The notes under the pieces were generated by a model. That model saw only the letters and a program-made list of their open reading frames with translations, did no database searches and was not told where the DNA came from. A DNA stretch of 37,188 nt, taken from Mogibacterium sp. GTDB taxonomy: Bacteria > Bacillota > Clostridia > Peptostreptococcales > Anaerovoracaceae. Every line of letters starts with the position of its first letter. The stretch's first letter is position 1. Where the stretch lies: NCBI GenBank assembly GCA_017432075.1, contig JAFRJV010000086.1:1-37188 (forward strand). Direction: 5' to 3'. Positions 25,550-31,767 of the stretch are shown here, piece after piece. The position numbers were made by a program, and so were the translations under genes.

Positions 25550-25558
25550 ATTATAGCA
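25550..25558 (-). promoter_or_regulatory. Extended -10 promoter at the left outer edge of the RAYT unit
   Basis: TGCTATAAT on the minus strand, three bases beyond repeat copy C. It points at the glycerate kinase operon. The repeat occupies the -35 region and offers AACCGT there, so the promoter must rely on the extension. Confidence 0.7.
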
Positions 25559-25561
25559 CAG

Positions 25562-25588
25562 GGAGACAGGGGACGGTTCTCTGTCTCC
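25562..25588 (+). repeat. RAYT-associated 27-bp repeat, copy C
   Basis: Perfect copy in the + orientation, forming the left outer edge of the RAYT unit. Copy D follows in direct orientation 14 bases later (period 41). Confidence 0.92.
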
Positions 25589-25602
25589 TTCCCCAAACAA
25601 AA

Positions 25603-25629
25603 GGAGACAGGGGACGGTTCTCTGTCTCC
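25603..25629 (+). repeat. RAYT-associated 27-bp repeat, copy D
   Basis: Perfect copy, same orientation as copy C. Confidence 0.92.
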
Positions 25630-25683
25630 TCAACAAATCATTAATTCTGCATAATGTTATCACTTGAATATCATTATCAAGAG

Positions 25684-25731
25684 GTAAAATCAATGAAACA
25701 GTCGGGAGTACCCGACTGTTTTTGATTTTAC
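25684..25731 (+). terminator. Long hairpin ahead of the RAYT gene
   Basis: GTAAAATCAA, a TG bulge, then AAACAGTCGGG; loop AGTA; then CCCGACTGTTT and TTGATTTTAC. This gives a 21-bp stem, perfect except for the 2-nt bulge. The inner GC stem followed by TTTTTGATTTT would work as a terminator. It could shield the transposase gene from read-through or be a recognition structure of the element. Confidence 0.65.
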
Positions 25732-25793
25732 TTAAATATGAAACAGGAGACCTGCTAAGACAGGAATGCTGTTCAGAAGCGAGGTATAGATAT

Positions 25794-26549
25794 ATGGCAA
25801 GAACAGCCAGAAAACTAAGTGAATCAGGAATATACCATGTGATGATGAGAGGCATCAACAGACAGCAGATATTTTTTGAAGAGTCAGATTACGCATACTT
25901 TATCAGATTACTTGGAAAGTATAAATCTGTATCCGGATACGAACTTTTTGCATATTGTCTGATGGGAAATCATGTTCATCTGCTGATACGTGTGCGAAAA
26001 GAACCTTTGTCTGTCATTATGAAACGGATCGGAGGAGCGTTTGCATATTGGTACAATGGCAAATATGAAAGAACAGGCCATCTGTTTCAGGATCGATTCA
26101 AGAGTGAAGTAATCGATAGTGAACGGTATTTTATTGCGGCGCTCAGATATATTTTGAGAAATCCTGTCAAAGCAGGAATGTGCAAAAGGCCTGAAGATTA
26201 CAAGTACAGTAGCGGAAGGGAATACTTATGTGATTGGGATGGGATAACAGATACTGATTTTGTTTTTTCATTAATAGAGGCGGCTGCATTGGAAGAATTC
26301 ATAGCTGTAAGCAATGATGACCAGTTTCTCGAAATAGAAGAAAAAGCGCCAGTCAGACTGACTGATAATAAGGCCAGAGCTATGATCCTGGACGAATTCG
26401 GTACATTTTCACCTACTGTAGGAAAGCCGGGAGAGCGTCATGATTTATATTTTTCAATACGAAAACTCATACGAAACGGAATATCAATACGACAGTTAAG
26501 CCGACTAACGGGAATTCCCAAAAAGTTGATAGAAAATGCGTTGAAATAA
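25794..26549 (+). CDS. REP-associated tyrosine transposase (RAYT, IS200-like Y1 family)
   Basis: 251 aa from the ATG at 25794, with GAGGT 8 bases upstream; open frame before it is not needed. The Y1 fold is intact: SGIYHVMMRGINRQQIF, the HUH metal motif MGNHVHLL (His60, His62), and the nucleophile Tyr near 119 in RYILRNPVKAG. The extra C-terminal helical part (about 180-251) with RQLSRLTGIPKKLI looks like a helix-turn-helix. Such enzymes nick and join single-stranded hairpins and are thought to spread REP-like repeats. The 27-bp repeat found six times here is its likely substrate. Codons are AT-richer than its neighbours, consistent with transfer. Confidence 0.92.
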   Translation: MARTARKLSESGIYHVMMRGINRQQIFFEESDYAYFIRLLGKYKSVSGYELFAYCLMGNHVHLLIRVRKEPLSVIMKRIGGAFAYWYNGKYERTGHLFQDRFKSEVIDSERYFIAALRYILRNPVKAGMCKRPEDYKYSSGREYLCDWDGITDTDFVFSLIEAAALEEFIAVSNDDQFLEIEEKAPVRLTDNKARAMILDEFGTFSPTVGKPGERHDLYFSIRKLIRNGISIRQLSRLTGIPKKLIENALK

Positions 26550-26558
26550 AAACGGGGA

Positions 26559-26585
26559 AGAGACAGAGAACCGTCCCCTGTCTCC
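26559..26585 (-). repeat. RAYT-associated 27-bp repeat, copy E
   Basis: Inverse orientation with one mismatch at its left end, followed by a duplicated CTGTCTCC (26586-26593). It forms the right edge of the RAYT unit, 9 bases after the transposase stop. Confidence 0.9.
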
Positions 26586-26596
26586 CTGTCTCCCTA

Positions 26597-26605
26597 TGAT
26601 ATAAT
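26597..26605 (+). promoter_or_regulatory. Extended -10 promoter at the right outer edge of the RAYT unit
   Basis: TGATATAAT, three bases beyond the repeat end. The predicted transcription start falls at or one base before the ATG at 26613. Confidence 0.7.
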
Positions 26606-26612
26606 TATTTTG

Positions 26613-28001
26613 ATGGAAAAAAGTTCTTCAGGCGGAAACTCCCGAATACTGGCAGCGGCCATGATAACTTCCTTCATGACCACCTTTATGTCGAGCGCGC
26701 TTAACCTTTCAGTGCCGTCGCTTGAGAGTTATTTTGGTGTAAACGCAGCTTATGTAAGCTGGATCGTCAGCTCATACACCATTGCAGTAGCAGCCATGAG
26801 TCTGCCAATGGGCAAGGTATCGGATATAACAAGCCGCAGGACTGTTTTCCTCACCGGAATAGCCGGATTTGGGATTTTGTCGGCAATCAGCATCTTTGCT
26901 CCTTCAATCAGTGTCCTCATGCTTCTCCGTGCGCTGTCGGGAACATGCGCGGCAATGATATTCGCCACTAACAACGCGATACTGATAAGTGCATTTCCTC
27001 ATAACGTTCAGGGTAAAATGCTCGGGTATTCTGTCGCAGCGACATATATAGGTCTTACAGCCGGACCTGTCGCGGGAGGTCTGTTGAACAGCGCTTTCGG
27101 ATGGAGGTCGATCTTTGCCGTATCGTCCGCCATTTCTGCCGCAGCTTTCCTCGCAGCCTTCAGGGCTGTTCCTAAGGACTCCCCTGCCTCGCATATATCC
27201 GGAACGGATATTGCCGGTATTGTATTATATATTTCTGCAATAGTTATAAGCCTGTTTGGCATGACCGGCCTCGGAAGCTTTGATGCCTCGCCTTACATGC
27301 TTGCCTCAGGCTTTATCATCCTTGCAGCCTTCTTCGTACACGAGTCAAGGCGCGAGAGCATGGACAAGGCAGCTATCATAAGGGTCAGCATGTTCAGACA
27401 AAGCAGGACTTTCACTTTTTCCTGCCTTGCTGCCCTGCTGAATTACGGAGCAACTTTTGCTATCAGTTACGAGATGAGCATATATCTTCAGGTCATACTC
27501 GGCATTCCGTCCGGAAAAGCCGGCCTCATGCTCATCACCATGCCTGCAGCGCAGGCTCTGCTGTCACCCTACACAGGCAGTCTGTCTGACCGCATCAGAC
27601 CGTCAGTTCTCGCAAGCACCGGTATGGGGATCTGCGCACTTACACTGCTGTTGTACTCACGCATTAGCGAAAATACATCCGTACTCTGTGTAATGACCGT
27701 AATGTGTATAACCGGAATGGGTTTCGCGCTGTTTTCGTCCCCCAACACCAACTCCATACTCAGCTGTGTCAATAAAAAAGACTATGGTGTCGCTAATTCC
27801 ATAATAGCTACGATGCGCACTTACGGGCAGTCATCCGGCATGGCGATCCTGAGTTCCATCACCGCAGTCGTTCTCGGAACAGGGACTCTTGAATCATCCC
27901 CTCACGCTGACATTCTTCATATGATGCATGTATCGTTCATTACATTCGCCTGCATCTGCGTTCTCGGCCTCTTTTTTTCACTGGCCCGTGACCGGAATTA
28001 A
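26613..28001 (+). CDS. MFS transporter, DHA2 (EmrB/QacA) type
   Basis: 462 aa, about 14 transmembrane helices, beginning with a short SSSGGNSR tail before helix 1. The MFS loop 2-3 motif is GKVSDITSRRTVF, and motif C-like residues are in GLTAGPVAGGLL. Drug/proton antiporters of this group export hydrophobic compounds. The ATG at 26613 follows a TATAAT by only seven bases and has no ribosome site, so the mRNA is probably leaderless. Convergent with the cation transporter gene, with only nine bases between stops and no clear terminator. Confidence 0.92.
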   Translation: MEKSSSGGNSRILAAAMITSFMTTFMSSALNLSVPSLESYFGVNAAYVSWIVSSYTIAVAAMSLPMGKVSDITSRRTVFLTGIAGFGILSAISIFAPSISVLMLLRALSGTCAAMIFATNNAILISAFPHNVQGKMLGYSVAATYIGLTAGPVAGGLLNSAFGWRSIFAVSSAISAAAFLAAFRAVPKDSPASHISGTDIAGIVLYISAIVISLFGMTGLGSFDASPYMLASGFIILAAFFVHESRRESMDKAAIIRVSMFRQSRTFTFSCLAALLNYGATFAISYEMSIYLQVILGIPSGKAGLMLITMPAAQALLSPYTGSLSDRIRPSVLASTGMGICALTLLLYSRISENTSVLCVMTVMCITGMGFALFSSPNTNSILSCVNKKDYGVANSIIATMRTYGQSSGMAILSSITAVVLGTGTLESSPHADILHMMHVSFITFACICVLGLFFSLARDRN

Positions 28002-28010
28002 AGGAGCTTT

Positions 28011-28919
28011 TTATATCTCAGGCAGATCCGGTATGAATTCGACATACAGCTGGTCAAATTCATTCTGAAGGTCCGCGGTGACCCTGCCTTTCAGATCCAT
28101 CAGATGGCTGATATCTATCATCTGAGTGTTTTCAGTTCCCTTTAAATATACTTCTATCCAGGTCTTGCGCCCTGTCTGTATCACATCGATAAAAGCCGCT
28201 TCGTACGGATAATCCTCAAGAGCATTGTTTACCACCATGCGGACCTTGTCCATGACATCTTCCGGAGGTGAGAACAGCATCATCTGTCTGAATCCTCTGA
28301 TAAGTTCCTTTACCGGCTCAGCAATGAGGAAAAGTGACATGATTATAGCCACGCCGGAGTCCATGTACGGAGTGATCGGCTTTAGGACCGTATCTCCAAG
28401 GAAGAAATTGGCCAGAAAGGCTGCCGCAACTCCGCAGCTGCCGATAATGTCCGTCTTCCACATGTATATCTCCGCATGGATGGTGGGCGATTCGTATTTT
28501 CTGCTCATGTGCAGCATGAACAAATACATTATGATACTCGCGACGGCAAGACAGATCTCGAATACTGCGATCGCGCCGGAGCTGACCTGATGTCCTCCGC
28601 TGAGGATACCTCGCAGGTTTTCTATGATCATCACTATGATCAGCGACAGCAGGGTCATGTATTTTATTATGAGGAAAAGGGATTCGACCTGAGCATATCC
28701 GTAAGGATGTCTCTCGTTTACCGGGCGATAGAGCAGCGGAACGAGGACCAGAAAAGGTCCCATCATGATCAGTTCAGCAGAATCAAAAATCGCATCCATC
28801 AGGACTGTCTGCGAACGGAAAGCTATCGCAGCAGCGACCTCCACTGCCGAAAGCATGCAGCTCATCACAAAAGATATGCGCAGTATACGTTTTTCAAGCT
28901 GTTCCCGTGCAGATTCCAT
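28011..28919 (-). CDS. Cation diffusion facilitator (CDF) family transporter
   Basis: 302 aa: six transmembrane helices plus a C-terminal cytoplasmic domain with a ferredoxin-like fold (from about 220, DVMDKVRMVV). Helix 2 carries DAIFDS (Asp42, Asp46). In helix 5 the usual HxxxD/DxxxD motif reads MWKTD, so the first ligand is Met153 rather than His or Asp. The metal may therefore not be Zn2+, or transport may be altered. The start lies six bases after the stop of the DAPG-hydrolase-like gene, whose last codons (ATGATGAAGG) supply the only ribosome-site-like sequence. That makes translational coupling likely. Confidence 0.85.
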   Translation of the reverse strand: MESAREQLEKRILRISFVMSCMLSAVEVAAAIAFRSQTVLMDAIFDSAELIMMGPFLVLVPLLYRPVNERHPYGYAQVESLFLIIKYMTLLSLIIVMIIENLRGILSGGHQVSSGAIAVFEICLAVASIIMYLFMLHMSRKYESPTIHAEIYMWKTDIIGSCGVAAAFLANFFLGDTVLKPITPYMDSGVAIIMSLFLIAEPVKELIRGFRQMMLFSPPEDVMDKVRMVVNNALEDYPYEAAFIDVIQTGRKTWIEVYLKGTENTQMIDISHLMDLKGRVTADLQNEFDQLYVEFIPDLPEI

Positions 28920-28925
28920 TTCTTT

Positions 28926-29765
28926 TTATACCTTCATCATTTTCTCTCTGAAGGAGACAGAGAACCGTCCCCTGTCTCCTTCCGTATTTATATAGTGCAG
29001 CCTGCCGTCATCGCCCCATTTAGCAGACAGGTCGCAGTGAACATTCTGCGAAGGATCCGGATGGTCCTTCCACAGCTCGTACAGCTTCGGCAGGAACACC
29101 GGCCACTGACTGGCCTCATAGTCTTCGTGATCAGTCGCGTAATTTGGTACCAGCTTCGCGTCCGGGTCCTTCTTAAGTATGTCCAGTATGAATCCCGGCG
29201 GCATCGATGCCCTGGTATTTGTTACCGTCGCCGTAATGTGTACTATCCCTCCCGGAACATCTTCCCATTCGTGGACCGTTGAGTCAACGAGCTCTCCGGC
29301 ATCATTGAAAACGCCTTCACATATAACATGCTTGAGAGCTGTCGTAAACGGATAGAAGTCCGTAAGGTGCAGCCTGTGTATCTCAACGCCTTCGCCCCCG
29401 AATACAGGCAGCGCCGGATCAGTCGTCTCAGCTATTATGTGAACTGAATCCTCAAACCCGTACTCATAAGGAGTTTTGAGCCAGTTGAATCTCTTATGCG
29501 ATCCCGGCGCCCACAGATAATAGCCCTTCTCCATATTGGCCCAGAACCAGTCGAGCATCTCCGAAGTAAGGCCCGGCAGGAAATGGTGCCTCTGTGAAGG
29601 CAGATCATAACCCTTGTCAATGGCCTCCTGTGTCAGTTTAAGCGGAGCCAGAGGCGGTTCGGGTTTTGCAGGTCTCTCAAAAGGTACGAACGGGACCCCT
29701 TCATTTTCCTGAAAAGGAATGTGAGTCTGCCCCGCGCTTGCTACATATAACGTCTTATCTGTCAT
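28926..29765 (-). CDS. DAPG/phloretin hydrolase-like protein, 3' end carrying the repeat
   Basis: 279 aa. LPGLTSEMLDWFWANM, YLWAPGSHKRF (His90) and GFEDSVHI match the DAPG-hydrolase (PhlG) family, which includes phloretin hydrolase of gut Eubacterium. These are Zn enzymes that cleave the C-C bond next to a phloroglucinol ring. Candidate metal ligands are His90, a Glu near 125-128 and HEDYE (His213, Glu217). The ATG overlaps the stop of the esterase upstream (ATGA), so the two are coupled. Residues 263-271 (GDRGRFSVS) are encoded by repeat copy F and are followed by a new tail, FREKMMKV. The catalytic part looks complete. The exact substrate is inference. Confidence 0.82.
   Translation of the reverse strand: MTDKTLYVASAGQTHIPFQENEGVPFVPFERPAKPEPPLAPLKLTQEAIDKGYDLPSQRHHFLPGLTSEMLDWFWANMEKGYYLWAPGSHKRFNWLKTPYEYGFEDSVHIIAETTDPALPVFGGEGVEIHRLHLTDFYPFTTALKHVICEGVFNDAGELVDSTVHEWEDVPGGIVHITATVTNTRASMPPGFILDILKKDPDAKLVPNYATDHEDYEASQWPVFLPKLYELWKDHPDPSQNVHCDLSAKWGDDGRLHYINTEGDRGRFSVSFREKMMKV
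28953..28979 (-). repeat. RAYT-associated 27-bp repeat, copy F
   Basis: Perfect copy in inverse orientation, inside the 3' end of the DAPG-hydrolase-like gene, where it encodes GDRGRFSVS. Confidence 0.92.
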
Positions 29766-30583
29766 TTATTATCCTTTCTGCTCATGTTGCTTTCCCTGTC
29801 ACTTCTCTGTCTGCGCAGACTCAGCTCAGCCAGAAAAACTATCATCTTCTGTATCGCCCTGTTCTTGACCCACGGCTGCCAGAATATATGGCCTGCGTGC
29901 GGGATCCTTTCAAAGCGGACATTTTCGTAAACACTTGCCGCCATCTCAGAGTATATGATCGGAACTACCCTGTCGTTCTCTCCGTGCATGAGCAGAACCG
30001 GCCCCTTATACGCTCCGATGCGGTCCAGCCAGTCTTCTACTGCAAAAGCATCCTCGATGAACTTCCGTCCGAGAGTCACCGGCGGTTTTCTCGTGCTGAA
30101 CTCCTCCGGCGGATCGTGGGGATCGAAACGGGCACCAAGCGCCTTGCCCTTTCTCGCGTCATCCGAAGCGGAAAGCGCAGGATACACGAGGATAAGCCCT
30201 GCGATATCGTCGCCCATCTCAGCGGCTGCAAGAGCAGAGACCATGCCTCCCATAGAAAAGCCGCACAGCACCAGATCCCTGTCTCCCAATCTCTTGCGCA
30301 GATATCCTATCACCGCTTTGAGATCTCCCACTTCGGTAAGGATGCTCATTTCCCTGGTATCTCTTCCTGTACTGCACCCGTTGCCGGAGCCCGGAAAATC
30401 ATATGTAAAGACCGGGTATGACCTTCTGGCGAGCTCTATCGCATACTTTGTCTCCCAGTTCTGATCCACCCCGAATTCATGACTTATGACGATGCACGGA
30501 CGGTCAGACTCATCATCCGGTATGTACAGGTGCCCGACAATGATCGCTTCACCGTCCCTGATCTCAACTCTGTGCTTGTACAT
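29762..30583 (-). CDS. Alpha/beta hydrolase, cinnamoyl-esterase-like (S33 type)
   Basis: 273 aa from the ATG at 30583, which has GGAGGG upstream; the longer open frame is rejected. Cytoplasmic, no signal peptide. ISHEFGVDQN supplies the oxyanion region. GFSMGG holds the nucleophile (Ser110), HGENDRVVP the acid (Asp204) and PHAGHIF the His (His232). A lid-like insert lies around 140-180. This pattern fits feruloyl/cinnamoyl esterases of gut Firmicutes, but other acyl esters are possible. It is co-transcribed with the DAPG/phloretin-hydrolase-like gene (4-base overlap), which fits degradation of plant phenolic esters. Confidence 0.85.
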   Translation of the reverse strand: MYKHRVEIRDGEAIIVGHLYIPDDESDRPCIVISHEFGVDQNWETKYAIELARRSYPVFTYDFPGSGNGCSTGRDTREMSILTEVGDLKAVIGYLRKRLGDRDLVLCGFSMGGMVSALAAAEMGDDIAGLILVYPALSASDDARKGKALGARFDPHDPPEEFSTRKPPVTLGRKFIEDAFAVEDWLDRIGAYKGPVLLMHGENDRVVPIIYSEMAASVYENVRFERIPHAGHIFWQPWVKNRAIQKMIVFLAELSLRRQRSDRESNMSRKDNK

Positions 30584-30614
30584 CGCTTTCCCTCCAACTT
30601 TAATGATACAACAG

Positions 30615-30652
30615 GAAAAAGAAGCTGTCACAGCTTTTCGCGTAACAGCTTC
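30615..30652 (-). terminator. Terminator of the hydroxyacid dehydrogenase gene
   Basis: On the minus strand GAAGCTGT and ACAGCTTC pair around a 16-base loop and are followed by TTTTTCC, eight bases after the stop. Confidence 0.7.
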
Positions 30653-30659
30653 CTGTATA

Positions 30660-31643
30660 TCAGAGACCGTTTACTATGTTGTTCGGTCTGTCGCCGTCTT
30701 CCATTTTCTGCATGCTTGTGATCGCCCATTCGAGCATTCTTTTGAATGCCTGATCTGTACGTCCTGCTGCATGCGTCGTGAAGATGACTCTGGCATCGGC
30801 CTCCTCACTGAGGTTTCTTAGTACATGATCATCCGGCATCGGTTCAGGTGCAACAGTATCAAGTGCTGCAAAGCCGATCTCGTTGTTCTCCAGCGCCAAT
30901 GCAAGGTCTTCGTTGTTAACGATCTCACCCCTGGCAACGTTAACGAGCAGAACATCGTTTTTCATCAGCCTGATAGTATCCTTATTGATCATGTTGATCG
31001 TTGACGGCAGTACGGGTACATGCACACTAATGATATCTGATTGTTTCATGAGTTCTTCCTGTGTCAGGTATTCGAGTCCGTAAGCCTCTTCAAGTTCTTT
31101 GCTCATTCTGACCGGATCTGAATAGACAAGCCTGCATCCCCAACCTGCAAGCCTCTTCGCGACTTCTCTGCCAATAACGCCCATCCCGATCATTCCTATC
31201 GTCGAGCCTTCGACCTCGCGGACGCCCCGGCTCACGAACAGCTCGTTTGCTCTTGCATATCCGTAGGTGCGGATATTGTGATCCATCCATCCGACCTTTC
31301 TGTATCCAGCCAGCATCAATGCCGCGCAATGCTCCGCAACAGCCGCTGCATTGACTGCCTTGTTATTGCAGACCATGATGCCGAGTTCCTTCGCACCTTC
31401 AATATCCACCATGTTGAAGGAAACACCCTCAACGTGGAGCATCTTCAGTTTTCTGCAGGGTTCGAGCATCTCCTTTGTTATTTTATCCATGCAGTCTACA
31501 AGCAGATAATCAGCTTGCTGCATCTCGTCACGTCCCTCTTCATTGATAGGACGCTCAATATATCTTACATCCCAGCCCTCAGGCCAGCGGACTCCGTACT
31601 TTTCAAATCTGCTCTCCGGCAGGCTGCATACTACTGTTGGCAT
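30660..31643 (-). CDS. D-2-hydroxyacid dehydrogenase (NAD-dependent)
   Basis: 327 aa; AAAGGA precedes the ATG. The nucleotide-binding motif is GMIGMGVIGREVA, and the catalytic triad appears as NVARGEIV (Arg), DTVAPEP (Glu region) and TTHAAG (His). It resembles phosphoglycerate/hydroxypyruvate-type dehydrogenases but has no ACT or other C-terminal regulatory domain. It reduces a 2-oxoacid to a D-2-hydroxyacid with NADH, or the reverse. The terminator separates it from the esterase unit. Phenylpyruvate- or glyoxylate-type substrates would both fit; not resolved. Confidence 0.9.
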   Translation of the reverse strand: MPTVVCSLPESRFEKYGVRWPEGWDVRYIERPINEEGRDEMQQADYLLVDCMDKITKEMLEPCRKLKMLHVEGVSFNMVDIEGAKELGIMVCNNKAVNAAAVAEHCAALMLAGYRKVGWMDHNIRTYGYARANELFVSRGVREVEGSTIGMIGMGVIGREVAKRLAGWGCRLVYSDPVRMSKELEEAYGLEYLTQEELMKQSDIISVHVPVLPSTINMINKDTIRLMKNDVLLVNVARGEIVNNEDLALALENNEIGFAALDTVAPEPMPDDHVLRNLSEEADARVIFTTHAAGRTDQAFKRMLEWAITSMQKMEDGDRPNNIVNGL

Positions 31644-31693
31644 TTCGTTTCCTTTCCCGGCTGCGCCGATCCATATTTGCTGCTTTTATTAAG

Positions 31694-31728
31694 AAAAGAG
31701 CGAAGCAATATGTATGCATCGCTCTTTT
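31694..31728 (-). terminator. Terminator of the membrane hydrolase gene
   Basis: AAAAGAGCGA (31694) and TCGCTCTTTT (31719) form a 10-bp stem. On the minus strand TTTTCTTAAT follows. The symmetrical A/T flanks could let it work both ways. Confidence 0.75.
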
Positions 31729-31767
31729 TCAATGTTCATGTCAATTTATCAGTTTTAATGCTTTGAA

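Larger units (their letters stand above)
25562..26593 (+). mobile_element. RAYT unit: transposase gene flanked by inverted 27-bp repeats
   Basis: Copies C and D (+) lie left, then a large hairpin, the RAYT gene and copy E (-) with an extra CTGTCTCC. The outer repeats are inverted relative to each other. Single-strand REP/BIME-like units associated with Y1 transposases have this layout. No target duplication can be identified. Confidence 0.75.

Noticed and set aside
28001-28025. AAAGGAGCTTTTT as a terminator between the convergent MFS and CDF genes
   Set aside because: The stem is only four base pairs. Too weak to call.
31739-31744. Perfect TTGACA (-35) on the minus strand ahead of the dehydrogenase gene
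   Set aside because: The place for the -10 at 15-19 bases reads CGATGC, and the preceding gene's terminator lies there. No usable promoter pair.
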